Assembly: GCF_051014685.1 (NCBI RefSeq)
Contig: NW_027479676.1
Span: 1 to 64,000 of the forward strand
Source: Ptiloglossa arizonensis
Lineage: Eukaryota > Arthropoda > Insecta > Hymenoptera > Colletidae
Length of the DNA stretch: 64,000 bases
Direction: 5' to 3'
Shown: piece after piece, positions 50,401-63,982 of the stretch
How the letters are laid out: each line of letters opens with the position of its first letter
Position numbering within the stretch: position 1 is the first letter of the stretch
The notes under the pieces: model-generated
The model's input: the letters and a program-made list of their open reading frames with translations, nothing else
Databases searched by the model: none
What the model was told of the DNA's origin: nothing
Program-made: the position numbers and the translations under genes

Positions 50401-53400
50401 CGTCTGGAAGTAGAAACTCGCCCGATTACAACGGTATGCGTATTTTTTCCCTAGGCCATTCTGGTTAAGCGTTTGGAGCAGCAGAAGTGCGAAAAATTTG
50501 TTGTCTTGTCAACCATTTCTTAGCTTCAAACTGCCATATCTCGCGAACGGATTGACCTAACCCAAAAATTCCTATTGCATCTGAAAGTAGAAACTCGCCC
50601 GATTACAACGGTCTGTGCATTTTTTCCCTAGGCAAATTCTGGTTAAGCGTTTGGAGGAGCAGAATTCCGAAAAATTTATTCTCTTCTCAACCATTTCTTA
50701 GCTTCAAACTCCCATATCTCGCGAACGGATTGACCTAACAGAAAAATTCCTATTGCATCTGAAAGTAGAAACTCGCCCGATTACAACGGTATGTGCATTT
50801 TTTCCCTAGGCCATTCTGGTTAAGCGTTTGGAGCAGCAGAATTGCGAAAAATTTATTCTCTTCTCAACCATTTCTTAGCTTCAGACTCCCATATCTCGCG
50901 AACGGATTGACCTAACCCAAAAATTCCTATTGCATCTGAAAGTAGAAACTCGCCCGATTACAACGGTCTGTGCATTTTTTCCCTAGGCCATTCTGGTTAA
51001 GCGTTTGGAGCAGCAGAATTGCGAAAAATTTATTATCTTCTCAACCATTTCTTAGCTTCAGACTCCCATATCTCGCGAACGGATTGACCTAACCCAAAAA
51101 TTCCTATTGCATCTGAAAGTAGAAACTAGCCCGATTACAAAGGTATGTGCATTTTTTCCCTATGCCGTTCTGGTTAAGCGTTGGGAGCAGCAGAATTGCG
51201 AAAAATTGTTTGCCTTCTCAACCATTTTCTTGGCTTCAAACTCCCATATCTCGCGAACGTATTGACCTAACCCCAAAAATTCCTGTTGCGTATGAAAGTA
51301 GAAACTCGCCCGATTTCAACGGTATGTGTATTTTTTCCCTAGGCCATTCTGGTTAAGCGATGGAGCAGCAGAAGTGCGAAAAATTTGTTGTCTTGTCAAC
51401 CATTTCTTAGCTTCAAAGTCCCATATCTCGCGAACGGATTGACCTAACCCAAAAATTCCTATTGCATCTGAAAGTAGAAACTCGCCCGATTACAACGGTA
51501 TGTGCATTTTTTCCCTAGGCCATTCTGGTTAAGCGTTTCGAGCAGCAGAATTGCGAAAAATTTATTCTCTTCTCAACCATTTCTTAGCTTCAAACTCCCA
51601 TATCTCGCGAACGGATTGACCTAACCCAAAATTCCTATTGCATCTGAAAGTAGAAACTCGCCCGATTACAACGGTCTGTGCATTGTTTCCCTAGGCCATT
51701 CTGGTTAAGCGTTTGGAGCAGCAGAATTGCGAAAAATTTTTTGCCTTCTCAACCATTTCTTGACTTCAAACTCCCATATCTCGCGAACGGATTGACCTAA
51801 CCCAAAAATTCCTATTGCATCGGAAAGTACAAACTCGCCCGATTACAACGGTATGTGTATTTTTCCCGTAGGCCATTCTGGTTAAGCGATTGGAGCAGCA
51901 GAATTGCGAAAATTTGTTGTCTTCTCAACCATTTCTTCGCTTCATAGTCCCATATCTCGCGAACGGATTGACCTACCCCAAAAATTCCTATTGCATCTGA
52001 AAGTAGATACTCCCCCGATTACGACGGTATGTGTATTTTTTCCCTATGCCATTCTGGTTAAGCGTTTGGAGCAGCAGAATTGCGAAAGATTTTTTGCCTT
52101 CTCAACCATTTCTTGGCTTAAAACTCCCATATCTCGCGAACGGATTGACCTAACCCAAAAATTCCTATTGCATCTGAAAGTAGAAACTCGCCCGATTACA
52201 ACGGTATGTGTATTTTGTCCCTATACCGTTCTGGTTAAGCGTTTGGAGCAGCAGAATTGCGTTAAATTTTTTGCCTTCTCAACCATTTCTTGGCTTCATA
52301 CTCCCATATGTCGCGAACGGATTGACCTAACCCAAAAATTCCTATTGCATCTGAAAGTAGAAACTCGCCCGATTACAATGGTATGTGAATTTTTTCCCTA
52401 GGCCATTCTCGTTAAGCGTTTGGAGCAGCAGAAGTGCGAAAAATTTGTGGCCTTCTCAACCATTTCTTGGCTTCAAACTCCCTTATCTTGCGAACGGATT
52501 GACCAAACCCAAAAGTTGCTATTGCATTTGAAAGTAGAAACTCGCCCGATTACAACGGTATGTGTATTTTTACTCTAGGCCATTCTGGTTAAGCGTTTGG
52601 AGCAGCAGAATTGCGAAAAATTTTTGCCTTCTCAACCATTTCTTGGCTTCATAATACCCTATCTCGCTAACCGATTGACCTAACCCAAAAATTCCTATTG
52701 CATCTGAAAGAAGAAACTCGCCCGATTACAACGGTATGTGTATTTTTTCCCCATGCCATTCTGGTTAAGCGTTTGGAGCAGCAGTATTGCGAAAAATTTA
52801 TTCTCTTCTCAACCATTTCTTAGCTTCAAACTCCCATATCTCGCGACCGGATTGACCTAACCCAAAAATTCCTATTGCATCTGAAAGTAGAAACTCGCCC
52901 GACTACAACGGTATGTGTATTTTTTACCTAGGCCAATCTGGTTAAGCGTTTGGAGCAGCAGAATTGCGAAAAATTTTTGCCTTCCCAACCATTTCTTGGC
53001 TTCAAACTCCCATATCTCGCGAACGGATTGACCTAACCCAAAAATTCCTGTTGCGTATGAAAGTAGAAACTCGCCCGATTACAACGGTGTGTGTATTTTT
53101 CTCCTAGGCCATCCTGGTTAAGCGATTGGAGCAGCATAAGTGGCGAAAAATTTGTTGTCTTCTCAACCATTTCTTCGCTTCATAGTCCCATATCTCGCGA
53201 ACGGATTGACCAAACCCAAAAATTCCTGCTGCGTCTGGAAGTAGAAACTCGCCCGATTACAACAGTATGCGTACTTTTTCCCTAGGCCATTCTGGTTAAG
53301 CGTTTGGAGCAGCAGAAGTGCGAAAAATTTGTTGTCTTCTCAACCATTTCTTAGCTTCAAACTGCCATACCTCGCGAACGGATTGACCTAACCCAAAAAT

Positions 53401-56400
53401 TCCTATTGCATCTGAAAGTAGAAACTCGCCCGATTACAACGGTCTGTGCATTTTTTCCCTAGGCCATCCTGGTTAAGCGTTTGGAGGAGCAGAATTCCGA
53501 AAAATTTATTCTCTTCTCAACCATTTCTTAGCTTCAAACTCCCATATCTCGCGAACGGATTGACCTAACCGAAAAATTCCTATTGCATCTGAAAGTAGAA
53601 ACTCGCCCGATTACAACGGTATGTGCATTTTTCCCCTAGGCCATTCTGGTTAAGCGTTTGGAGCAGCAGAATTGCGAAAAATTTATTCTCTTCTCAACCA
53701 TTTCTTAGCTTCAGACTCCATATCTCGCGAACGGATTGACATAACCCAAAAATTCCTATTGCATCTGAAAGTAGAAACTCGCCCGATTACAACGGTCTGT
53801 GCATTTTTTCCCTAGGCCATTCTGGTTAAGCGTTTGGAGCCGCAGAATTGCGAAAAATTTATTCTCTTCTCAACCATTTCTTAGCTTCAAACTCCCATAT
53901 CTTGCGAACGGATTGACCTAACCCAAAAATTCCTATTGCATCTGAAAGTAGAAACTCGCCCGATTACAACGCTATGTGTATTTTTTTCCCTAGGCCAATC
54001 TGGTTAAGCGTTTGGAGCAGCAGAATTGCGAAAAATTTTATGCCTTCTCAACCATTTCTTGGGTTAAAACTCCCATATCTCGCGAACGGATTGACCTAAC
54101 CCAAAAATTCCTATTGCATCTGAAAGTAGAAACTCGCCCGATTACAACAGTCTGTGCATTTTTTCCTAGGCCATTCTGGTTAAGCGTTTGGAGCAGCAGA
54201 ATTGCGAAAAATTTTTTGCCTTCTCAAACCATTTCTTGGCTTCAAACTCCCATATCTCGCGAACGGATTGACCTAACCCAAAAATTCCTATTGCATCGGA
54301 AAGTAGAAACTCGCCCGATTACAAAGGTATGTGTATTTTTCCCCTAGGCCATTCTGGTTAAGCGATTGGAGCAGCAGAATTACGAAAAATTTGTTGTCTT
54401 CTCAACCATTTCTTCGCTTCATAGTCCCATATCTCGCGAACGGATTGACCTACCCCAAAAATTCCTATTGCATCTGAAAGTAGAAACTCCCCCGATTACG
54501 ACGGTATGTGTATTTTTTCCCTATGCCATTCTGGTTAAGCGTTTGGAGCAGCAGAATTGCGAAAATTGTTTGCCTTCTCAACCATTTCTTGGCTTCAAAC
54601 TCCCATATCTCGCGAACGGATTGACCTAACCCAAAAATTCCTGTTGCGTATGAAAGTAGAAACTCGCCCCGATTACAACGGTATGTGTATTTTTTCCCTA
54701 GGCATTCTGGTTAAGCGATTGGAGCAGCAGAATTGCGAAAAATTTGTTCTCTTCTCAACCATTTCTTAGCTTCAAACTCCCATATCTCGCGAACGGATTG
54801 ACCTAACCCAAAAATTGCTATTGCATTTGAAAGTAGAAACTCGCCCGATTACAACGGTATGTGTATTTTTGCCCTATGCCATTCTGGTTAAGCGTTTGGA
54901 GCAGCATAATTGCGGAAAATTTTTTGCCTTCTCAACCATTTCTTGGCTTCAAACTACCATATCTCGCGAACGGACTGACCTAACCCAAAAATTCCTATTG
55001 CATCTGAAAGTAGAACTCGCCCGATTACAACGGTCTGTGCATTTTTTCCCTAGGCCATTCTGGTTAAGCGATTGGAGCAGCAGAATTGCGAAAAATTTGT
55101 TCTCTTCTCAACCATTTCTTAGCTTCAAACTCCCATATCTCGCGAACGGATTGACCTAACCCAAAAATTCCTATTGCATCGGAAAGTAGAAACTCGCCCG
55201 ATTACAAAGGTATGTGTATTTTTCCCCTAGGCCATTCTGGTTAAGCGATTGGAGCAGCAGAATTACGAAAAATTTGTTGTCTTCTCAACCATTTCTTCGC
55301 TTCATAGTCCCATATCTCGCGAACGGATTGACCTACCCCAAAAATTCCTATTGCATCTGAAAGTAGAAACTCCCCCGATTACGACGGTATGTGTATTTTT
55401 TCCTATGCCATTCTGGTTAAGCGTTTGGAGCAGCAGAATTGCGAAAAATTGTTTGCCTTCTCAACCATTTCTTGGCTTCAAACTCCCATATCTCGCGAAC
55501 GGATTGACCTAACCCAAAAATTCCTGTTGCGTATGAAAGTAGAAACTCGCCCGATTACAACGGTATGTGTATTTTTTCCCTAGGCCATTCTGGTTTAAGC
55601 GATTGGAGCAGCAGAATTGCGAAAAATTTGTTCTCTTCTCAACCATTTCTTAGCTTCAAACTCCCATATCTCGCGAACGGATTGACCTAACCCAAAAATT
55701 GCTATTGCATTTGAAAGTAGAAACTCGCCCGATTACAACGGTATGTGTATTTTTGCCCTATGCCATTCTGGTTAAGCGTCTTGGAGCAGCATAATTGCGG
55801 AAAATTTTTTGCCTTCTCAACCATTTCTTGGCTTCAAACTACCATATCTCGCGAACGGACTGACCTAACCCAAAAATTCCTATTGCATCTGAAAGTAGAA
55901 ACTCGCCCGATTACAACGGTCTGTGCATTTTTTCCCTAGGCCATTCTGGTTAAGCGATTGGAGCAGCAGAATTGCGAAAAATTTGTTCTCTTCTCAACCA
56001 TTTCTTAGCTTCAAACTCCCATATCTCGCGAACGGATTGACCTAACCCAAAAATTCTATTGCATCGAAAGTAGAAACTCGCCCGATTACAAAGGTATGTG
56101 TATTTTTCCCCTAGGCCATTCTGTTAAGCGATTGGAGCAGCAGAATTACGAAAAATTTGTTGTCTTCTCAACCATTTCTTCGCTTCATAGTCCCATATCT
56201 CGCGAACGGATTGACCTACCCCAAAAAATTCCTATTGCATCTGAAAGTAGAAACTCCCCCGATTACGACGGTATGTGTATTTTTTCCCTATGCCATTCTG
56301 GTTAAGCGTTTGGAGCAGCAGAATTGCGAAAAATTGTTTGCCTTCTCAACCATTTCTTGGCTTCAAACTCCCATATCTCGCGAACGGATTGACCTAACCC

Positions 56401-56800
56401 AAAAATTCCTGTTGCGTATGAAAGTAGAAACTCGCCCGATTACAACGGTATGTGTATTTTTTTCCCTAGGCCATTCTGGTTAAGCGATTGGAGCAGCAGA
56501 ATTGCGATAAATTTGTTCTCTTCTCAACCATTTCTTAGCTTCAAACTCCCATATCTCGCGAACGGATTGACCTAACCCAAAAATTGCTATTGCATTTGAA
56601 AGTAGAAACTCGCCCGATTACAACGGTATGTGTATTTTTGCCCTATGCCATTCTGGTTAAGCGTTTGGAGCAGCATAATTGCGGAAAATTTTTTGCCTTC
56701 TCAACCATTTCTTGGCTTCAAACTACCATATCTCGCGAACGGACTGACCTAACCCAAAAATTCCTATTGCATCTGAAAGTAGAAACTCGCCCGATACAAT
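47470..56800. other. Indel-rich patch, probable uncorrected sequencing errors
   Basis: By eye I count more than 40 one- or two-base indels here against a handful in the other 54 kb. Examples are TTGCCGAAAAA (about 47,473), CCCAAAAAATT, GAAGAGTAGAAAACTCG (about 47,569), CCCGATACAAC (about 47,948), CATATTCGCG (about 48,057), TCGCCCCGATT (48,118), GGCAAATTCTGG (about 50,632), CATAAGTGGCG (about 53,136), TGGTTTAAGC (about 55,591), and AATTCTATTGCATCGAAAG (56,054), which has two deletions. Most lengthen or shorten a homopolymer. They are private: the same HOR positions elsewhere are intact. Real satellite evolution would spread indels to neighbouring copies, so raw long-read error is the best explanation. 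Confidence 0.82.
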
Positions 56801-56841
56801 GGTATGTGTATTTTTCCCCTAGGCCATTCTGGTTAAGCGTT
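54366..56841 (+). repeat. 5-mer HOR (885 bp), three consecutive copies
   Basis: Copies begin at 54,366, 55,249 and about 56,137. The third stops after four monomers and is followed by GCGTTCTTAAAC, exactly as in the second copy at 7,438. Only the last copy carries GCGATAAATTTG (56,503), as at 7,810, 61,107 and 63,762. The orthologous position in block A has two copies, so the cassette count varies by one. Several one-base indels break the frame in all three copies and probably reflect sequence quality. Confidence 0.85.
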
Positions 56842-58380
56842 TGGAGCAGCAGAATTGCGAAAAATTTTTTGCGTTCTTAAACATTTCTTGGCTTCAACCT
56901 CCCTTATCTTGCGAACGGATTGACCTAACCCAAAAATTGCTATTGCGTTTGAAAGTAGAAACTCGCCCGATTACAACGGTACGTGTATTTTTACTCTAGG
57001 CCATTCAGGTTAAGCGTTTGGAGCAGCAGAATTGCGAAAAATTTTTTGCCTTCTCAACCATTTCTTGGCTTCATAATACCCTATCTCGCTAACCGATTGA
57101 CCTAACCCAAAAATTCCTATTGCATCTGAAAGTAGAAACTCGCCCGATTACAACGGTATGCGTATTTTTTCCCTAGGCCATTCTGGTTAAGTGATTGGAG
57201 CAGCAGAAGTGCGAAAAATTTGTTGTCTTGTCAACCATTTCTTAGCTTTAAACTGCCATGTCTCGCGAACGGATTGACCTAACCCAAAAATTCCTATTGC
57301 ATCTGACAGTAGAAACTCGCCCGATTACAACGGTCTGTGCATTTTTTCCCTAGGCCATTCTGGTTAAGCGTTTGGAGGAGCAGAATTGCGAAAAATTTAT
57401 TCTCTTCTCAACCATTTCTTAGCTTCAAACTCCCATATCTCGCGAACGGATTGACCTAACCGAAAAAATCCTATTGCATCTGAAAGTAGAAACTCGCCCG
57501 ATTACAAGGGTATGTGCATTTTTTCCCTAGGCCATTCTGGTTAAGCGTTTGGAGCAGCAGAATTGCGAAAAATTTATTCTCTTCTCAACCATTTCTTAGC
57601 TTCAAACTCCCATATCTCGCGAACGGATTGACCGAACCCAAAAATTCCTATTGCATCTGAAAGTAGAAACTCGCCCGATTACAACGGTCTGTGCATTTTT
57701 TCCCTAGGCCATTCTGGTTAAGCGCTTGGAGCAGCAGAATTGCGAAAAATTTATTCTCTTCTCAACCATTTCTTAGCTTCAAACTCCCATATCTTGCGAA
57801 CGGATTGACCTAACCCAAAAATTCCTATTGCATCTGAAAGTAGAAACTCGCCAGATTACAACGGTATGTGTATTTTTTTTCCCTAGGCCAATCTGGTTAA
57901 GCGTTTGGAGCAGCAGAATTGCGAAAAATTTTTTGCCTTCTCAACCATTTCTTGGCTTCAAACTCCCATATCTCGCGAACGGATTGACCTAACCCAAAAA
58001 TTCCTATTGCATCTGAAAGTAGAAACTCGCCCGATTACAAAGGTATGTGTATTTTTTCCCTATGCCATTCTGGTTAAGCGTTTGGAGCAGCAGAATTGCG
58101 AAAAATTGTTTGACTTCTCAACCATTATTTGGCTTCAAACTCCCATATCTCGCGAACGGATTGACCTAACCCAAAAATTCCTGTTGCGTATGAAAGTAGA
58201 AACTTGCCCGATTACAACGGTATGTGTATTTTTTCCCTAGGCCATTCTCGTTAAGCGTTTGGAGCAGCAGAATTGCGAAAAATTTATTCTCTTCTCAACC
58301 ATTTCTTAGCTTCAAACTCCCATATCTCGCGAACGCATTGATCTAACCAAAAAATTCCTATTGCATCTGAAAGTAGAAAC

Positions 58381-58672
58381 TCGCCCGATTCCAACGGTAT
58401 GTGTATTTTTTACCTAGGCCAATCTTGTTAAGCGTTTGGAGCAGCAGAATTGCGAAAAATTTTTTGCCTTCGCAACCATTTCTTGGCTTCAAACTCCCAT
58501 ATCTCGCGAACGGATTGACCTAACCCAAAAATTCCTATTGCATCTGAAAGTAGAAACTCGCCCGATTACAACGGTATGTGTATTTTTTCCCTAGGCCATT
58601 CTGGTTAAGCGTTTGGAGCAGCAGAATTGCGAAAAATTTATTCTCTTCTCAACCATTTCTTAGCTTCAAGCT
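58381..58672 (+). repeat. Junction monomers between block B and the 15-mer array
   Basis: After the GATCTAACC monomer the sequence follows the 11,800-12,050 type order: TTACCTAGGCCAATCTTG, then TTCGCAACC. It then switches inside a monomer near 58,660 to the CTTCAAGCTACC class that opens the next HOR. The CCCGATTCCAACGG variant near 58,385 is private to this place. Confidence 0.7.
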
Positions 58673-61327
58673 ACCATATCTCGCGAACGGACTGACCTAA
58701 CCCAAAAATTCCTATTGCATCTGAAAGTAGAAACTCGCCCGATTACAATGGTATGTGTATTTTTCCCCTAGGCCATTCTGGTTAAGCGTTTGGAGCAGCA
58801 GAATTGCGAAAAATTTTTTGCGTTCTTAAACATTTCTTGGCTTCAACCTCCCTTATCTTGCGAACGTATTGACCTAACCCAAAAATTGCTATTGCATTTG
58901 AAAGTAGAAACTCGCCCGATTACAACGGTACGTGTATTTTTACTCTAGGCCATTCAGGTTAAGCGTTTGGAGCAGCAGAATTGCGAAAAATTTTTTGCCT
59001 TCTCAACCATTTCTTGGCTTCATAATACCCTATCTCGCTAACCGATTGACCTAACCCAAAAATTCCTATTGCATCTGAAAGTAGAAACTCGCCCGATTAC
59101 AACGGTATGCGTATTTTTTCCCTAGGCCATTCTGGTTAAGTGATTGGAGCAGCAGAATTGCGAAAAATTTGTTGTCTTGTCAACCATTTCTTAGCTCCAA
59201 ACTGCCATATCTCGCGAACGGATTGACCTAACCCAAAAATTCCTATTGCATCTGACAGTAGAAACTCGCCCGATTACAACGGTCTGTACATTTTTTCCCT
59301 AGGCCATTCTGGTTAAGCGTTTGGAGCCGCAGAATTGCGAAAAATTTATTCTCTTCTCAACCATTTCTTAGCTTCAAACTCCCATATCTTGCGAACGGAT
59401 TGACCTAACCCAAAAATTCCTATTGCATCTGAAAGTAGAAACTCGCCCGATTACAACGGTATGTGTATTTTTTCCCTAGGCCAATCTGGTTAAGCGTTTG
59501 GAGCAGCAGAATTGCGAAAAATTTTTTGCCTTCTCAACCATTTCTTGGCTTAAAACTCCCATATCTCGCGAACGGATTGACCTAACCCAAAAATTCCTAT
59601 TGCATCTGAAAGTAGAAACTCGCCCGATTACAACAGTCTGTGCATTTTTTCCCTAGGCCATTCTGGTTAAGCGTTTGGAGCAGCAGAATTGCGAAAAATT
59701 TTTTGCCTTCTCAACCATTTCTTGGCTTCAAACTCCCATATCTCGCGAACGGATTGACCTAACCCAAAAATTCCTATTGCATCGGAAAGTAGAAACTCGC
59801 CCGATTACAAAGGTATGTGTATTTTTCCCCTAGGCCATTCTGGTTAAGCGATTGGAGCAGCAGAATTACGAAAAATTTGTTGTCTTCTCAACCATTTCTT
59901 CGCTTCATAGTCCCATATCTCGCGAACGGATTGACCTACCCCAAAAATTCCTATTGCATCTGAAAGTAGAAACTCCCCCGATTACGACGGTATGTGTATT
60001 TTTTCCCTATGCCATTCTGGTTAAGCGTTTGGAGCAGCAGAATTGCGAAAAATTGTTTGCCTTCTCAACCATTTCTTGGCTTCAAACTCCCATATCTCGC
60101 GAACGGATTGACCTAACCCAAAAATTCCTGTTGCGTATGAAAGTAGAAACTCGCCCGATTACAACGGTATGTGTATTTTTTCCCTAGGCCATTCTGGTTA
60201 AGCGATTGGAGCAGCAGAATTGCGAAAAATTTGTTCTCTTCTCAACCATTTCTTAGCTTCAAACTCCCATATCTCGCGAACGGATTGACCTAACCCAAAA
60301 ATTGCTATTGCATTTGAAAGTAGAAACTCGCCCGATTACAACGGTATGTGTATTTTTGCCCTATGCCATTCTGGTTAAGCGTTTGGAGCAGCATAATTGC
60401 GGAAAATTTTTTGCCTTCTCAACCATTTCTTGGCTTCAAACTACCATATCTCGCGAACGGACTGACCTAACCCAAAAATTCCTATTGCATCTGAAAGTAG
60501 AAACTCGCCCGATTACAACGGTCTGTGCATTTTTTCCCTAGGCCATTCTGGTTAAGCGATTGGAGCAGCAGAATTGCGAAAAATTTGTTCTCTTCTCAAC
60601 CATTTCTTAGCTTCAAACTCCCATATCTCGCGAACGGATTGACCTAACCCAAAAATTCCTATTGCATCGGAAAGTAGAAACTCGCCCGATTACAAAGGTA
60701 TGTGTATTTTTCCCCTAGGCCATTCTGGTTAAGCGATTGGAGCAGCAGAATTACGAAAAATTTGTTGTCTTCTCAACCATTTCTTCGCTTCATAGTCCCA
60801 TATCTCGCGAACGGATTGACCTACCCCAAAAATTCCTATTGCATCTGAAAGTAGAAACTCCCCCGATTACGACGGTATGTGTATTTTTTCCCTATGCCAT
60901 TCTGGTTAAGCGTTTGGAGCAGCAGAATTGCGAAAAATTGTTTGCCTTCTCAACCATTTCTTGGCTTCAAACTCCCATATCTCGCGAACGGATTGACCTA
61001 ACCCAAAAATTCCTGTTGCGTATGAAAGTAGAAACTCGCCCGATTACAACGGTATGTGTATTTTTTCCCTAGGCCATTCTGGTTAAGCGATTGGAGCAGC
61101 AGAATTGCGATAAATTTGTTCTCTTCTCAACCATTTCTTAGCTTCAAACTCCCATATCTCGCGAACGGATTGACCTAACCCAAAAATTGCTATTGCATTT
61201 GAAAGTAGAAACTCGCCCGATTACAACGGTATGTGTATTTTTGCCCTATGCCATTCTGGTTAAGCGTTTGGAGCAGCATAATTGCGGAAAATTTTTTGCC
61301 TTCTCAACCATTTCTTGGCTTCAAACT
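58673..61327 (+). repeat. 15-mer HOR (2,655 bp), copy 1
   Basis: Repeats exactly 2,655 bp later with no net indel. Landmarks are ACCATATCTCGCG at 58,673, 61,328 and 63,983, and the CGTTCTTAAAC site at 58,821 and 61,476. The order is: GCGTTCTTAAAC type, TAATACCC type, GTTAAGTGATTGG type with CTCCAAACTGCC, GAGCCGCAG type, CTTAAAACTCCC type, a GCATCGGAAAG type, then one full 5-mer cassette (59,852) and four monomers of a second (60,737). The 885-bp cassette is therefore nested inside the 2,655-bp unit; 2,655 is three times 885. Confidence 0.92.
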
Positions 61328-63982
61328 ACCATATCTCGCGAACGGACTGACCTAACCCAAAAATTCCTATTGCATCTGAAAGTAGAAACTCGCCCGATTA
61401 CAATGGTATGTGTATTTTTCCCCTAGGCCATTCTGGTTAAGCGTTTGGAGCAGCAGAATTGCGAAAAATTTTTTGCGTTCTTAAACATTTCTTGGCTTCA
61501 ACCTCCCTTATCTTGCGAACGGATTGACCTAACCCAAAAATTGCTATTGCGTTTGAAAGTAGAAACTCGCCCGATTACAACGGTACGTGTATTTTTACTC
61601 TAGGCCATTCAGGTTAAGCGTTTGGAGCAGCAGAATTGCGAAAAATTTTTTGCCTTCTCAACCATTTCTTGGCTTCATAATACCCTATCTCGCTAACTGA
61701 TTGACCTAACCCAAAAATTCCTATTGCATCTGAAAGTAGAAACTCGCCCGATTACAACGGTATGCGTATTTTTTCCCTAGGCCATTCTGGTTAAGTGATT
61801 GGAGCAGCAGAATTGCGAAAAATTTGTTGTCTTGTCAACCATTTCTTAGCTCCAAACTGCCATATCTCGCGAACGGATTGACCTAACCCAAAAATTCCTA
61901 TTGCATCTGACAGTAGAAACTCGCCCGATTACAACGGTCTGTACATTTTTTCCCTAGGCCATTCTGGTTAAGCGTTTGGAGCCGCAGAATTGCGAAAAAT
62001 TTATTCTCTTCTCAACCATTTCTTAGCTTCAAACTCCCATATCTTGCGAACGGATTGACCTAACCCAAAAATTCCTATTGCATCTGAAAGTAGAAACTCG
62101 CCCGATTACAACGGTATGTTTATTTTTTCCCTAGGCCAATCTGGTTAAGCGTTTGGAGCAGCAGAATTGCGAAAAATTTTTTGCCTTCTCAACCATTTCT
62201 TGGCTTAAAACTCCCATATCTCGCGAACGGATTGACCTAACCCAAAAATTCCTATTGCATCTGAAAGTAGAAACTCGCCCGATTACAACAGTCTGTGCAT
62301 TTTTTCCCTAGGCCATTCTGGTTAAGCGTTTGGAGCAGCAGAATTGCGAAAAATTTTTTGCCTTCTCAACCATTTCTTGGCTTCAAACTCCCATATCTCG
62401 CGAACGGATTGACCTAACCCAAAAATTCCTATTGCATCGGAAAGTAGAAACTCGCCCGATTACAAAGGTATGTGTGTTTTTCCCCTAGGCCATTCTGGTT
62501 AAGCGATTGGAGCAGCAGAATTACGAAAAATTTGTTGTCTTCTCAACCATTTCTTCGCTTCATAGTCCCATATCTCGCGAACGGATTGACCTACCCCAAA
62601 AATTCCTATTGCATCTGAAAGTAGAAACTCCCCCGATTACGACGGTATGTGTATTTTTTCCCTATGCCATTCTGGTTAAGCGTTTGGAGCAGCAGAATTG
62701 CGAAAAATTGTTTGCCTTCTCAACCATTTCTTGGCTTCAAACTCCCATATCTCGCGAACGGATTGACCTAACCCAAAAATTCCTGTTGCGTATGAAAGTA
62801 GAAACTCGCCCGATTACAACGGTATGTGTATTTTTTCCCTAGGCCATTCTGGTTAAGCGATTGGAGCAGCAGAATTGCGAAAAATTTGTTCTCTTCTCAA
62901 CCATTTCTTAGCTTCAAACTCCCATATCTCGCGAACGGATTGACCTAACCCAAAAATTGCTATTGCATTTGAAAGTAGAAACTCGCCCGATTACAACGGT
63001 ATGTGTATTTTTGCCCTATGCCATTCTGGTTAAGCGTTTGGAGCAGCATAATTGCGGAAAATTTTTTGCCTTCACAACCATTTCTTGGCTTCAAACTACC
63101 ATATCTCGCGAACGGACTGACCTAACCCAAAAATTCCTATTGCATCTGAAAGTAGAAACTCGCCCGATTACAACGGTCTGTGCATTTTTTCCCTAGGCCA
63201 TTCTGGTTAAGCGATTGGAGCAGCAGAATTGCGAAAAATTTGTTCTCTTCTCAACCATTTCTTAGCTTCAAACTCCCATATCTCGCGAACGGATTGACCT
63301 AACCCAAAAATTCCTATTGCATCGGAAAGTAGAAACTCGCCCGATTACAAAGGTATGTGTATTTTTCCCCTAGGCCATTCTGGTTAAGCGATTGGAGCAG
63401 CAGAATTACGAAAAATTTGTTGTCTTCTCAACCATTTCTTCGCTTCATAGTCCCATATCTCGCGAACGGATTGACCTACCCCAAAAATTCCTATTGCATC
63501 TGAAAGTAGAAACTCCCCCGATTACGACGGTATGTGTATTTTTTCCCTATGCCATTCTGGTTAAGCGTTTGGAGCAGCAGAATTGCGAAAAATTGTTTGC
63601 CTTCTCAACCATTTCTTGGCTTCAAACTCCCATATCTCGCGAACGGATTGACCTAACCCAAAAATTCCTGTTGCGTATGAAAGTAGAAACTCGCCCGATT
63701 ACAACGGTATGTGTATTTTTTCCCTAGGCCATTCTGGTTAAGCGATTGGAGCAGCAGAATTGCGATAAATTTGTTCTCTTCTCAACCATTTCTTAGCTTC
63801 AAACTCCCATATCTCGCGAACGGATTGACCTAACCCAAAAATTGCTATTGCATTTGAAAGTAGAAACTCGCCCGATTACAACGGTATGTGTATTTTTGCC
63901 CTATGCCATTCTGGTTAAGCGTTTGGAGCAGCATAATTGCGGAAAATTTTTTGCCTTCTCAACCATTTCTTGGCTTCAAACT
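61328..63982 (+). repeat. 15-mer HOR (2,655 bp), copy 2, with a third copy starting at the edge
   Basis: Same order as copy 1. The two copies differ at about half a dozen single bases that I can see: CGAACGTATTG near 58,862 versus CGAACGGATTG near 61,517; GCATTTGAAAG versus GCGTTTGAAAG; CGCTAACCG versus CGCTAACTG near 61,697; GTATGTGTATT versus GTATGTTTATT near 62,115; GTATGTGTATTTTT versus GTATGTGTGTTTTT near 62,470; TTCTCAACC versus TTCACAACC near 63,073. The next unit begins at 63,983, so a tandem 15-mer array probably continues beyond the window. Confidence 0.9.

Larger units (their letters stand above)
45330..58380 (+). repeat. Block B: expanded second version of block A
   Basis: Carries the same rare markers in the same order as 1-9,690 but is about 3.4 kb longer. 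The extra length comes from two monomers near 45,880-46,220, fifteen near 48,730-51,380, two near 53,100-53,460 and an additional 885-bp cassette within 54,366-56,841. It lacks five monomers present at about 4,930-5,820. All length differences are whole monomers apart from 1-2 base indels, and all lie between monomers of like type. The ends (45,330-47,460 and 56,850-58,380) are as clean as block A, but the middle is rich in small indels. Confidence 0.85.
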
